Shown here one piece after another: positions 35,594 to 48,477 of a stretch of DNA of 64,000 nt. This DNA comes from Shewanella halifaxensis HAW-EB4. GTDB lineage: Bacteria; Pseudomonadota; Gammaproteobacteria; Enterobacterales; Shewanellaceae. The notes beneath the pieces were generated by a model. That model saw nothing but the letters and a program-made list of their open reading frames with translations, made no database searches and was not told the DNA's origin. How positions within the stretch are numbered: position 1 is the stretch's first letter; each line of letters starts with the position of its first letter. The position numbers and the translations under genes were made by a program. Location: positions 1 to 64,000 of the forward strand of contig NC_010334.1 in the NCBI RefSeq assembly GCF_000019185.1, given 5' to 3'.

Positions 35594-37366
35594 CTAGAAC
35601 TTCAGGTGGTTCTCGCCATGAGCTAAATGCTGTGGCTGCAAATAGTCTCGGTAGTCATAACGACCCTGCTTGTGCAGTCTTGGCTTAGTTTTCTCTTCGT
35701 TATCATCAAACTCGCCAACTTGAGTGTCTAGCCAAGTTGAAAACTGTGCTTGATGCTGAGTAAGGGAGGCCATCAACTGGTCATAGCCTTCAAAGTAGTC
35801 CGTTTTCAAGTAGTGGCTCAGCTGAACAAACTCGCTATGGTAGTTTTCAACCAGAAAACGAATCGCCATGTAGCTCCATTTATAGGTTCTATCTTGGCCA
35901 TCTTTATATTCGGTGGCAAAGATCTCTTCTAATGTAGGAGCTTCTCCGATGTCACGCTTAATAACACGAAGAGCAGAAGGGTTGTCATCACCTTTAGAGA
36001 TGTATTCGGCTAAACCTTCTGACCACCAGACCATTTTCTCAGGAAAGTGTCCAAAGCCAGCGTATTTTACAAAGTGACCATCTAGGTAGTGCACATATTC
36101 ATGGTTCAAATTCCAGACTTTGAATTCTGGCTCAATCCACCATTGGCGGTAAGCAAAGAAGGTCGCTTGGTTGCCGGGTTTTGAAGGCGTGCCTTCAATA
36201 TACATACCGCCATTATCGGTATTGATATCGAAGATGAGCTGGCCATTAAGGTGGTACTGGCTCCAGTTCTTAAACGCGACGACCCTAAGGGCGGTATTAA
36301 AGTCATTTGGTGCAGGCTTAAGCTGGGTTTTTAGCACACTGTGGAAGTTAGACTCTTGTGATGTTAGCTTTTTACAGCTCTCGGCAAGCTCTTGCTCGTT
36401 GAGATCTTGAGTCAGTATAAATAAGCTGTCAGAGCAGTGATGTTCAATGGGGAGCGCGGTTTTAAGTTCTGGAATACGGCATATATCGCTATTTTCCTCA
36501 CACAGTTCTTGGCCAGCAAATACGTTGACGTGAAAGCCTGCAGTATAAGCATCTTTAGCGGCATCACCACGAAGTGTTACATCGGCTTTAGCAATCGCCG
36601 CAACAGCGGCGTCGAGGGCTAGCTCTTGCTCTGTGTCTTCGCCATCTTCTGATGATGGTAGTGCTAAACGATAAAGGGCTAATGCCCAGTAGGCATTAGT
36701 GCGTGGCCAGTCGTTGTTTGCGCGAATACTTTCTGCGCTTGCTGCAAAATCAATAAGGGCGCTGTTTAAGTCTGTAGCTAACAATACTTTGTTTAGTTCA
36801 CCATCGACCTCTTTGCGGCTCTTGTTAAGTAAGAATCCATAGGCCTTTAAGGTTTCTAGTAGTGCATAATCATTGGCTTTATTGGGTGTTGATGCTGCCA
36901 ATTGCTTTAGTTGTACCTCTAACTGAGGCAGTAACGGAGCTAAGGCAGGGGCTGCGTCGTTATTAGCAAAATAACGGTATAGGGTGACGGCATATTGCTC
37001 TTGTAAGCGGACTTGAACATCGAGAAGTCCAGAATCACTGATCTCTTCAAGTGCTTCAGCTAAAGCTGCAATATCAGCATCACTTAAGTCATCTACTGGC
37101 CCGTAGTAACTGAAGGCTCGAAAGTAGTAAAGCAGTTTATCAATCACCGCAATGTCTTTGCTGCTCGCAAGCGCAAAGCTGGCTTGAGTAAACGCATCAG
37201 TCGTTAATAGTGGGCTTTGGGCATCAAACAGTGCTGTTTCTGATGCGGCGTTAATCTGATTAACGAGTTGTGGGTTGGCGTTTTGCTGCTTAACACTGGC
37301 GCAGCCAGAGAGAGAGGCTAGCAGACTCGCTATAATAGTAATAGCGAACTTAGAGGGTGTATTCAT
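35594..37366 (-). CDS. M9-family (collagenase-like) zinc peptidase lipoprotein
   Basis: A 590-residue exported protein with a lipoprotein signal peptide (IIASLLASLSGC, lipobox Cys near residue 22), so anchored in a membrane. The C-terminal half has the gluzincin motif HEYVH at residues 422-426 (NLNHEYVHYLDGHF) and WWSEGLAEYIS with the third ligand Glu near 450, as in Vibrio-type microbial collagenases. The N-terminal half is helical, resembling the M9 activator region. No polycystic-kidney or C-terminal binding domains are seen, so natural collagen may not be the substrate. It is on the opposite strand from flanking genes and interrupts the usual smg-yrdD order. Two copies of AAAGGGATAAA lie just before the ATG. 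Confidence 0.86.
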   Translation of the reverse strand: MNTPSKFAITIIASLLASLSGCASVKQQNANPQLVNQINAASETALFDAQSPLLTTDAFTQASFALASSKDIAVIDKLLYYFRAFSYYGPVDDLSDADIAALAEALEEISDSGLLDVQVRLQEQYAVTLYRYFANNDAAPALAPLLPQLEVQLKQLAASTPNKANDYALLETLKAYGFLLNKSRKEVDGELNKVLLATDLNSALIDFAASAESIRANNDWPRTNAYWALALYRLALPSSEDGEDTEQELALDAAVAAIAKADVTLRGDAAKDAYTAGFHVNVFAGQELCEENSDICRIPELKTALPIEHHCSDSLFILTQDLNEQELAESCKKLTSQESNFHSVLKTQLKPAPNDFNTALRVVAFKNWSQYHLNGQLIFDINTDNGGMYIEGTPSKPGNQATFFAYRQWWIEPEFKVWNLNHEYVHYLDGHFVKYAGFGHFPEKMVWWSEGLAEYISKGDDNPSALRVIKRDIGEAPTLEEIFATEYKDGQDRTYKWSYMAIRFLVENYHSEFVQLSHYLKTDYFEGYDQLMASLTQHQAQFSTWLDTQVGEFDDNEEKTKPRLHKQGRYDYRDYLQPQHLAHGENHLKF

Positions 37367-37391
37367 TTTTATCCCTTTATATTTATCCCTT

Positions 37392-37410
37392 TATTGTATT
37401 GAATACAATA
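37392..37410. promoter_or_regulatory. Palindromic operator-like site upstream of M9 peptidase
   Basis: TATTGTATT-G-AATACAATA is a perfect inverted repeat with 9-base arms, 26 bases upstream of the peptidase start, in the position of a promoter or operator. Its form resembles GntR- or TetR-type operators, but no regulator gene is adjacent, so the binding protein is unknown. Confidence 0.5.
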
Positions 37411-37502
37411 TATCATTGCTTTTTACGAAATTCTAACACTGGAATATAAAACTTAATCGATTCCTTGGTAGAATAGCGCTATATAGATGAATTGAGATAA
37501 CC

Positions 37503-38066
37503 ATGGCTAAAATCGATCAGCAACTGTTTACTACGCACGAGCACGCTCTTGAGAAAGAGTTTGAGCTGTGCCCTAAGTGTGGCTGTGAGTTGTCGGTAAA
37601 GCACAGTAAGCACGGTGGTTTTATTGGATGTAATAACTATCCAAGCTGCGACTACACAAGGCCGTTGGTGCAGCATGAGTCAATCGAAACACAGGTGATT
37701 CAAGGCTCGGTTTGTCCTGACTGTGGCAATGAGCTGGCTGTGAAGTCAGGTCGCTTTGGTATTTTTATTGGCTGTACTAACTATCCAGCCTGCAGTCATA
37801 TCGAAAAACATGATAAAGCTGATGCTGAAGATGAGATAGCCTGTCCTAAGTGTAAAAAGGGACATATCGAACACAGAACCAGTCGCTTTGGTAAATCCTT
37901 TTACGCCTGCAGTGCTTATCCAAAGTGTAAGTTTTTAGTCAACTATCCTCCTGTCGCAGAAACCTGCCCTGATTGTGGCTGTGGTATTTTAGTTGAACGC
38001 AAAGGGGCGGCAGGTATGCGCCTAGAGTGCCCTGAAAAGACTTGTAAATATAAGCGCCCTGTTTAA
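37503..38066 (+). CDS. yrdD: Topoisomerase-type C4 zinc-finger DNA-binding protein
   Basis: A 187-residue protein made of repeated topoisomerase I C-terminal zinc ribbons. Four CxxC...C...C units are visible: CPKCGCEL with GCNNYPSC, CPDCGNEL with GCTNYPAC, CPKCKKGH with ACSAYPKC, and CPDCGCGI with CPEKTC. E. coli YrdD is the same family and lies between smg and tsaC. It probably binds single-stranded nucleic acid; the precise role is unknown. Confidence 0.92.
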   Translation: MAKIDQQLFTTHEHALEKEFELCPKCGCELSVKHSKHGGFIGCNNYPSCDYTRPLVQHESIETQVIQGSVCPDCGNELAVKSGRFGIFIGCTNYPACSHIEKHDKADAEDEIACPKCKKGHIEHRTSRFGKSFYACSAYPKCKFLVNYPPVAETCPDCGCGILVERKGAAGMRLECPEKTCKYKRPV

Positions 38067-38153
38067 ATAGTCATATTAACTTTCACTAATGCCGCTTTTG
38101 CATAATCATAGCGACATACATCGCGCGGATTAATATAAGGTGAAGAGAGACAA

Positions 38154-38717
38154 ATGTTAGAAGTATTGCCTGCAGACGTCGCAGAGCTTGTTGAACAAGG
38201 TGGCGTCATCGCCTATCCAACAGAGGCGGTATATGGCTTAGGATGTGATCCCGACAATGACGATGCCATTGAACGCTTATTGGAAATAAAACTGCGCCCT
38301 TGGCAGAAAGGCCTCATTTTGGTCGCTGGCGATTATCAGCAATTATTGCCTTATATTGATGAATCTCAGTTAAGCGCAGAGCAGTTAGCGTTTGTTCATA
38401 GCAAGTGGCCGGGACCTTTCACCTTTATTATGCCGGTTAAGCCTGGTCTTTCTAATTTGCTAAGTGGCAGTTTTGACTCGATTGCTGTGCGAGTGACTGC
38501 CCATGAGGGCGTTAAAGCCTTATGTGCAGCAATTAATAAACCGATAGTTTCAACAAGCGCAAACTTGACAGGCCAAGACCCTGCATTATCTGGAGCCGCG
38601 GTTAAGCAGCAGTTTGAAGGTATTATTGCGGGCTTGGTGATAGGTGACTTAGGGATTCAGGCGTCGCCATCAACAATTATCGATGCCAAGAGTGGACAAG
38701 TTATAAGAAAAGGCTAA
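38154..38717 (+). CDS. tsaC: Threonylcarbamoyl-AMP synthase TsaC
   Basis: TsaC (YrdC/RimN) makes threonylcarbamoyl-AMP from threonine, bicarbonate and ATP for t6A37 modification of tRNA. The 187-residue product (E. coli 190) has GGVIAYPTEAVYGLGCDPD, KLRPWQKGLILVAGD (KRxxxKG-like motif), WPGPFTFIMP and PIVSTSANLTGQDP, which are the family signature segments. It precedes hemF by 21 bases. Confidence 0.96.
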   Translation: MLEVLPADVAELVEQGGVIAYPTEAVYGLGCDPDNDDAIERLLEIKLRPWQKGLILVAGDYQQLLPYIDESQLSAEQLAFVHSKWPGPFTFIMPVKPGLSNLLSGSFDSIAVRVTAHEGVKALCAAINKPIVSTSANLTGQDPALSGAAVKQQFEGIIAGLVIGDLGIQASPSTIIDAKSGQVIRKG

Positions 38718-38738
38718 TCAGCTTCAACGAGGAATGAT

Positions 38739-39653
38739 ATGAATGCACCAGATTCAACACTAGTAAAAGCTTTCTTACTAGATCTTCAACATCGAATTTG
38801 TAATGGACTCGAGGCCCTAGATGGTTCGGCAAAATTTGCTGAAGACGCTTGGAAGCGTGAAGAGGGGGGCGGTGGTCAAAGCCGTGTGTTGACTGGTGGT
38901 ACTGTCTTTGAACAAGCTGGCGTTAACTTTTCCCATGTAATGGGGGCGTCTATGCCCGCATCGGCAACGGCGCATCGCCCTGAACTTGCTGGTCGCAGTT
39001 TTGAAGCTATGGGGGTGTCCTTAGTTATTCACCCAAATAATCCTCATATTCCAACGACGCATGCCAATGTACGTTTCTTCATTGCTCATAAAGATGGGGC
39101 CGATCCGGTATGGTGGTTTGGTGGGGGTTTTGACTTAACACCTTACTACCCTTATCTAGAAGATGTGGTTGAGTGGCACCAAAGCGCTAAGTCATTGTGT
39201 GAGCCTTTTGGCGACGAGATTTATCCTGAATATAAGCAGTGGTGTGATGAATACTTCTTCCTTCCACACCGCAATGAAACCCGTGGTGTGGGGGGATTGT
39301 TCTTTGATGACCTTAACAAGCAAGGTTTTGATACTAGCTTTGCCTTTATGCAGGCCGTCGGTAATGGTTTCTTAACTGCTTACGCACCTATTGTTGAGCG
39401 CCGTAAAGATACTGTATATGGTGAACATGAACGTCAATTCCAACTCTATCGTCGTGGTCGTTATGTTGAATTCAATTTAGTCTATGATCGTGGCACCCTG
39501 TTTGGTCTGCAAACTGGAGGACGCACCGAGTCGATTCTAATGTCTATGCCGCCGTTAGTGCGTTGGGAGTATGCTTACACGCCTGAAGCGGGTAGTGCAG
39601 AAGCGGCGCTTTATAGTGACTATCTCAAACCAAGAGATTGGTTAACCCTTTAA
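38739..39653 (+). CDS. hemF: Oxygen-dependent coproporphyrinogen III oxidase
   Basis: HemF decarboxylates coproporphyrinogen III to protoporphyrinogen IX using oxygen, the step before HemG. The 304-residue length is close to E. coli HemF (299). Characteristic segments are WKREEGGGGQSRVL, VSLVIHPNNPHIPTTHANVR, WWFGGGFDLTPYYPY and the C-terminal YVEFNLVYDRGTLFGLQTGGRTESILMSMPP. The tsaC-hemF-aroE order is also known in Pseudomonas. It shares the haem pathway with the two hemG genes 12 kb away. Confidence 0.97.
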   Translation: MNAPDSTLVKAFLLDLQHRICNGLEALDGSAKFAEDAWKREEGGGGQSRVLTGGTVFEQAGVNFSHVMGASMPASATAHRPELAGRSFEAMGVSLVIHPNNPHIPTTHANVRFFIAHKDGADPVWWFGGGFDLTPYYPYLEDVVEWHQSAKSLCEPFGDEIYPEYKQWCDEYFFLPHRNETRGVGGLFFDDLNKQGFDTSFAFMQAVGNGFLTAYAPIVERRKDTVYGEHERQFQLYRRGRYVEFNLVYDRGTLFGLQTGGRTESILMSMPPLVRWEYAYTPEAGSAEAALYSDYLKPRDWLTL

Positions 39654-39761
39654 ACAGACGGTAAAGGCACAACGCGGAGCTGAAAATAACTGGGGTAGAG
39701 TCGCTTGCCTGAGTCAAAATCCACGTTACACTACTATTTTTGGATGGCTAGAGTAGAGAAC

Positions 39762-40583
39762 ATGACTGAACGATATGCAGTATTTGGTAATCCGATAGGG
39801 CACAGTAAGTCTCCAAAAATTCATACAATGTTTGCCAAAGAGACTGGACAGTCATTAAGTTATGAGGCCATCTTAGCGCCCATCGATGCATTTGAGGCAA
39901 GCTTTAAAGAGTTTGCTGCTAATGAGGGGTATGGCGCAAATGTTACTGTCCCATTTAAAGAGCAAGCGTTTAGCCTGTGCGATGAACTCAGCGAGCAAGC
40001 TCAGCTGGCTGGAGCGGTGAATACCTTATCAGTATTAGCCGATGGTAAAATTCGCGGCGATAATACCGATGGCCTAGGTTTAGTCGCCGACCTAAAGAGA
40101 AATTTAGGAGACTTGTGTGGGCTACAGGTTCTATTAATTGGTGCGGGTGGTGCTGCGCGAGGTAGTGTGTTGCCATTATTACACTCTGGCATTGCTAAGT
40201 TGACGATTGTCAATCGCACTCAAGCAAAGGCAGAGGCGTTAGTGGAGATCTTTACAAGCTATGGTGATGTAACATCTCTACCAATAACTCATGTAGGGCA
40301 AAGCTATGACGTTATTATTAACTCAACCTCTTCAAGTTTATCTGGTGAAGTGCCAAACATTAGTCCTGATACCATTGCGCCGCATACCGTTTGCTACGAT
40401 ATGATGTATGGCAAACAGTCGACGGCTTTTAATCTGTGGGCGAAATCACTAGGAGCAGGCCAAACAATAGATGGCTTAGGCATGCTGGTGGGACAAGCCG
40501 CAGCAAGTTTTTCCATTTGGCGCAAGGTGACACCCAGTGTTGAGCCTGTTCTGGCTCAGCTTAGATCAGAACTCATAGGCTAA
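39762..40583 (+). CDS. aroE: Shikimate dehydrogenase (NADP+)
   Basis: AroE reduces 3-dehydroshikimate to shikimate in aromatic amino acid synthesis. The 273-residue product (E. coli 272) starts MTERYAVFGNPIGHSKSPKIH, has NVTVPFKEQAF with the catalytic lysine (about residue 65), NTDGLGLVADL, the NADP motif LIGAGGAARGSVLPLL near 127 and NRTQAKAE. The frame extends to 39705, but ATG 39762 matches the family. Confidence 0.97.
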   Translation: MTERYAVFGNPIGHSKSPKIHTMFAKETGQSLSYEAILAPIDAFEASFKEFAANEGYGANVTVPFKEQAFSLCDELSEQAQLAGAVNTLSVLADGKIRGDNTDGLGLVADLKRNLGDLCGLQVLLIGAGGAARGSVLPLLHSGIAKLTIVNRTQAKAEALVEIFTSYGDVTSLPITHVGQSYDVIINSTSSSLSGEVPNISPDTIAPHTVCYDMMYGKQSTAFNLWAKSLGAGQTIDGLGMLVGQAAASFSIWRKVTPSVEPVLAQLRSELIG

Positions 40584-40613
40584 ACGAAAGTCAGAGCTTT
40601 AATCGAGATAAAG

Positions 40614-40892
40614 ATGAACCAAAGTATTCTATTTCCGGATCTGCAAGATTGGGATCAACAAAGCCAAACCATTATTTTCCCGGCACAAGTGCAAGGGGCT
40701 AATGTCGAGTGTCGAATTAGCTTAGCAAAACTCACATCATTGTCATCAGCAACGATAAAGCCAGATGAGCAAGATATTGAGAGTAAGGTACTAGCCTTAT
40801 TTGATGAATATCGATTTGATATAGAGGAAGAGGTTGAAGCTCTCATCGAACAGGAGGCGTTCGATGAGCAAGGTAAAGTTATTCTTTTATAG
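40614..40892 (+). CDS. yrdB: DUF1488 family protein
   Basis: A 92-residue small acidic protein of unknown function with sequence typical of DUF1488 (FPDLQDWDQQSQTIIFPAQVQGANVEC near the N-terminus). In E. coli the family member YrdB directly follows aroE, as here, 31 bases downstream. No catalytic motif is visible. The gene is probably the last of the tsaC-hemF-aroE-yrdB cluster. Confidence 0.85.
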   Translation: MNQSILFPDLQDWDQQSQTIIFPAQVQGANVECRISLAKLTSLSSATIKPDEQDIESKVLALFDEYRFDIEEEVEALIEQEAFDEQGKVILL

Positions 40893-40937
40893 CGGCTTTA
40901 TATAGGAGATATAGGAAGCTATGTCGTTAACCCTTGT

Positions 40938-41495
40938 TTACTCACCTTCTTGCAAATATTCATTCTTCAGCCTGACATAATTGTCAGCAGATTGCGGCAG
41001 GAAGGCTAGCTCAGCATCTGTAAGTGGACGAGCCTGCTTAGCTGGGCTACCTACATATAGAAAACCACTCTTTAATACTTTTCCTGGCGGTACGAGAGAA
41101 CCAGCGCCAAGGATGACATCATCTTCTAATATTGCACCATCTAAGATGATCGCTCCCATACCGACCAAAATACGATTACCGACTCGGCAGCCATGCAACA
41201 TAGCCTTGTGGCCAATCGTGACATCATCCCCAATAATCAGCGGGTGACCGTCAGGTAGTGAGGGCGACTTGCGGGTAACATGCAACACGGTACCATCTTG
41301 GATGTTCGACCTCTTACCTATATAGATATGATTAACATCACCCCGTGCAGCGACTAAAGGCCAAACACTGGCGTCATCATCTAGAGTGATATCACCGACT
41401 AGAACGCAAGCCTCATCAACATAAACATTACTTTTTAGTGTTGGCACTATCCCTTTATACGGGCGCAGTGAATTATGGTTTCTTGAACTAGGCAT
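40938..41495 (-). CDS. yrdA: Gamma-class carbonic anhydrase family protein
   Basis: A 185-residue left-handed beta-helix protein built of hexapeptide repeats (DGAILEDDVILGAGSLVPPG and similar). Metal-ligand histidines occur at TVLHVTRK (His), TIGHKAMLHGC (two His), as in the Zn/Fe gamma-carbonic anhydrase fold. Family members form trimers; activity is not proven for all. It is convergent with yrdB, matching the E. coli yrdA-aroE neighbourhood. It starts MPSSRNHNSLRPYKGIVPTL. Confidence 0.9.
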   Translation of the reverse strand: MPSSRNHNSLRPYKGIVPTLKSNVYVDEACVLVGDITLDDDASVWPLVAARGDVNHIYIGKRSNIQDGTVLHVTRKSPSLPDGHPLIIGDDVTIGHKAMLHGCRVGNRILVGMGAIILDGAILEDDVILGAGSLVPPGKVLKSGFLYVGSPAKQARPLTDAELAFLPQSADNYVRLKNEYLQEGE

Positions 41496-41606
41496 CTAAA
41501 AGTCCTTAAAATGGCGTTTTTTTGCATTATAATGCCTAAAAAGTAGCTGGTCAGGGTGTTTTGTCAGCAAACAGTAATAAATAGACCGTTTTATTCAATA
41601 TCACCC

Positions 41607-41634
41607 TTGCGCTCATCTAGAAACTCCCTATAAT
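41607..41634 (+). promoter_or_regulatory. rrn promoter P1
   Basis: -35 TTGCGC at 41607-41612, 16-base spacer, -10 TATAAT at 41629-41634, then a GCGACCCC discriminator. The G+C-rich discriminator is typical of stringently controlled rRNA promoters. Upstream AT-rich sequence may act as an UP element. Confidence 0.75.
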
Positions 41635-41856
41635 GCGACCCCACTGACACGGCACAGCAGGCCAACTACCCAGCGTAAACGCTAGATAGTACGGGACTTG
41701 CAGCACAATCAGTCACTCCCTTCTCTTTATGAAAAAGAATAGAGTGAGAGTTAAAACTCCACGGAGATTTGATTCAGGTGACAAACGCTTTAAGAGCTTC
41801 GGGTTTTGACTTCTGCTTAAGAAATCAGCGCTTGAAAAACTTCTTAAAATAAGCGC

Positions 41857-41884
41857 TTGACGCCGCCACTGGAGAGTGTAGAAT
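41857..41884 (+). promoter_or_regulatory. rrn promoter P2
   Basis: -35 TTGACG at 41857-41862, 16-base spacer, -10 TAGAAT at 41879-41884, followed by ACGCCTCC discriminator. It lies about 260 bases upstream of 16S. Confidence 0.75.
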
Positions 41885-41955
41885 ACGCCTCCTCAAGCCA
41901 ACGACCTAGCGTCTTAGGCTGCTAACTGAAAGACTTGTTCTTAATAGGATTAGCA

Positions 41956-41967
41956 CGCTCTTTAACA
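41956..41967 (+). promoter_or_regulatory. rRNA leader boxA antitermination signal
   Basis: CGCTCTTTAACA matches the bacterial boxA consensus TGCTCTTTAACA bound by NusB/NusE for rRNA antitermination. A second boxA-like sequence CGTTCTTTAAAA is in the 16S-23S spacer at 43791-43802. Confidence 0.75.
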
Positions 41968-42141
41968 ATATGACAAGCAAATCTGTGTGGACACTCACAG
42001 AGATTAAGTTATTCGAAATTGCCTCTCACGAGGCAATCAAAAAATTACTTAATGAATGAGTGTTCATAGCAATATGTAATACAGAATTCGTTGAGCCGCT
42101 GATTTAACCTTACTTGTAAGGTGGAAGAAGCAAAAAAACTT

Positions 42142-43684
<1,543 letters not shown>

Positions 43685-44073
43685 CCTATACGACTAACTT
43701 GATCGTTGTTGAGTGTTCACACAGATTGCTTGTTTGTCTCTACTTGTAGAGATGAGCGACAAAATATCCTGCCTTAGTTGCAGTTGATATCGTTCTTTAA
43801 AAATTTGGAAAGCTGATAGTGTTAATCTGAAAGGGATAACAGTTACGATTTATCGTGTTGTTATTTATAGGATTAGCGCGAAATTAAAAAATTGAGTTCT
43901 AAAAACACTTAACATTAAGTGTCTTAGCTTGTTGTTTAACATTAACTTGTTGAGCAATAAGATAAAAATTCTAATTTTGGCGAAAGTAGAAACCATTAGT
44001 TACAGTACGGCTGTGTTGAGCTTACCCGCTCAAGACAACGAGTATTTCTCATAGAGACTTATTTGGGTTGTAT
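43685..44073. other. 16S-23S internal spacer without tRNA genes
   Basis: 389 bases containing the 3' arm of the 16S processing stem (43708-43732), a boxA-like element (43791-43802) and the 5' arm of the 23S processing stem (GGGTTGTAT just before 44074). I find no tRNA cloverleaf in it. Confidence 0.8.
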
Positions 44074-46968
<2,895 letters not shown>

Positions 46969-47108
46969 ACAACCCTAATGGGTTTTGTATGAGACTGATG
47001 TTTCAACAGACACCAGAGTTAGAATTTAAGCACTTAATGTAGTGTGAACTCAAAAATAATTTCAATTACTTGCGCTAGCGAGTAACAGCTTTTCAAATTT
47101 ACCGAATT

Positions 47109-47228
47109 TGTCTGGAAACCATAGAGCTGTGGCACCACCTGAATCCATTCCGAACTCAGAAGTGAAACACAGTATCGCCGATGGTAGTGTGGGGTCTCCC
47201 CATGTGAGAGTAGGTCATTTCCAGGCGC
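47109..47228 (+). rRNA. rrf: 5S ribosomal RNA
   Basis: About 120 nt. It begins TGTCTGGAAACCATAGAGC and ends with GAGAGTAGGTCATTTCCAGG, whose ends pair (CTGGAAA / TTTCCAGG). It contains CCGAACTCAGAAGTGAAAC, the conserved 5S loop. It is the third rRNA of the operon, 140 bases after 23S. The exact 3' end is uncertain by one or two bases. Confidence 0.95.
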
Positions 47229-47326
47229 TAAACATTGCTTAACTCAAAGAGATAAGCGAGTCTCCTAGCCCTGACAAGCTAGCGACTTAAAAAGAATTTA
47301 GCATTATGCGTAAGCACTTTGCTAAA

Positions 47327-47403
47327 GGAGCGGTAGTTCAGTTGGTTAGAATACCGGCCTGTCACGCCGGGGGTCGCGGGTTCGAGTCCCGTCCGCTCCG
47401 CCA
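47327..47403 (+). tRNA. tRNA-Asp (anticodon GTC)
   Basis: 77-nt cloverleaf: acceptor GGAGCGG / CCGCTCC, D-arm with AGTTCAGTTGGTTAGA, anticodon stem CCGGC / GCCGG with loop CTGTCAC (anticodon GTC at 47361-47363), T-arm GTTCGAGTC and encoded CCA. It is co-transcribed downstream of 5S, as in several E. coli rrn operons. Confidence 0.98.
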
Positions 47404-47414
47404 ACATAAAGACG

Positions 47415-47443
47415 AAAGCCTCATCGAAAGATGAGGCTTTTTT
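47415..47443 (+). terminator. rrn operon terminator 1
   Basis: AAAGCCTCAT / ATGAGGCTTT stem with loop CGAAAG and a T run, immediately after tRNA-Asp. Confidence 0.9.
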
Positions 47444-47460
47444 CGTTTAAGCATGACGAT

Positions 47461-47504
47461 AAGCCCTAACGCTTCTTGTTTATAAAGAATGTTAGGGCTT
47501 TTTC
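47461..47504 (+). terminator. rrn operon terminator 2
   Basis: AAGCCCTAAC / GTTAGGGCTT 10-bp stem with a 20-base loop, then TTT. A second backup terminator of the rRNA operon. The following 217 bases to the next gene should hold its promoter; nothing more is evident. Confidence 0.75.
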
Positions 47505-47721
47505 GTATCCGTTATTTAATAAACAAAGGTGAAAGCTTCAGCACTTCTTATTGAAAATAGTTCAGAGGCTTTTCATTGTGCGTAAAAAGTTCAATAGAAA
47601 GTCGCATACTGATCACGGATTTACAAACTGATTAATGCCTTGCTGTATAGTATGTGAAGTGATACAACTCTCTACTAGTTTATAGAGCTATAATGGGTGC
47701 CGTAAGAACTAAGGTTATAAG

Positions 47722-47976
47722 ATGAATTGTCGTTTAGGTTGTGGTGCATGTTGCATTGCGCCATCTATTACTACTCCTATTCCAGGTATGCCAGATGGAA
47801 AGCCGGCAGGGATTAGATGTATACAGCTAGATGATAGCAACTTATGTAAATTGTTCGGACAGCAACAAAGACCTGCCGTATGCGGTTTGTTCGCGGCAAC
47901 CGAAGACGCTTGTGGTAAAACCAATGCTGAAGCTCTGTGGTTAATCGGGTCTTTAGAAATGGCTACAAGCGCCTAA
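47722..47976 (+). CDS. YkgJ-family cysteine cluster protein
   Basis: An 84-residue protein with seven or more cysteines. CRLGCGACCIAPSI near the N-terminus, CIQLDDSNLCKLFG in the middle, and RPAVCGLFAATEDACG match the CxxxCxxCC...C...C pattern of YkgJ-type zinc- or iron-binding proteins. Function is unknown. It precedes an NsrR-type iron-sulfur regulator by 51 bases on the same strand, so co-transcription is likely, which fits a role linked to metal or NO stress (inference). Confidence 0.85.
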   Translation: MNCRLGCGACCIAPSITTPIPGMPDGKPAGIRCIQLDDSNLCKLFGQQQRPAVCGLFAATEDACGKTNAEALWLIGSLEMATSA

Positions 47977-48027
47977 AAAACCTTTAGAAATTTTCGTTCA
48001 GATACTTATTTTACGGATTGTTAATCG

Positions 48028-48477
48028 ATGCAGTTAACTCGTTACACAGATTATGGCTTAAGAACGCTGATGTATTTAGCGGTGAACTCCGAGCGAGAGT
48101 CGCTTTTCCGTATCTCTGAGATCACAGAAGTATTTGACCTGTCTGCCAACCATATTTCTAAGGTTGTACATCATTTGGGGAAGCTAGGCTATTTGCAAAC
48201 CGTTCGTGGTAAGAGTGGCGGTTTTAAACTTGCTAAACCTGCAGCTGAAATCAATATCGGTCAGGTGGTACGGGCTTTAGAAAACTCTTTGGCGCCTATC
48301 GACTGCAGTAAGCCATATTGCTTGTTTACCCCAGCTTGTAAGCTAAAGGGAGCATTAGGCGATGCCGTTAATGCTTATTTGGCTGTGCTAGATGCCTATA
48401 CTCTAGATATGATAGTAACAAACAAGCAAGAGCTTAAGTCGCTACTGCCAGATCTGTCTATCTCAATCTTGCAGTAA
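48028..48477 (+). CDS. nsrR: Rrf2-family NO-sensing repressor NsrR
   Basis: NsrR is an iron-sulfur repressor that releases DNA when its cluster reacts with nitric oxide. The 149-residue product is closely similar to E. coli NsrR: MQLTRYTDYGLRTLMYLA, recognition helix SANHISKVVHHLGKLGYLQ, VRGKSGGFKLAKPA, and the cluster cysteines in DCSKPYCLFTPAC (about 92, 97, 103). Usual targets are flavohaemoglobin and other NO detoxification genes; none of them lies next to it here. Its 3' end overlaps the convergent yibQ gene by 15 bases. Confidence 0.92.
   Translation: MQLTRYTDYGLRTLMYLAVNSERESLFRISEITEVFDLSANHISKVVHHLGKLGYLQTVRGKSGGFKLAKPAAEINIGQVVRALENSLAPIDCSKPYCLFTPACKLKGALGDAVNAYLAVLDAYTLDMIVTNKQELKSLLPDLSISILQ

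Noticed and set aside
43685..44073. tRNA genes in the 16S-23S spacer
   Set aside because: I looked for cloverleaf and CCA-type ends and saw none; processing stems and boxA explain the region.
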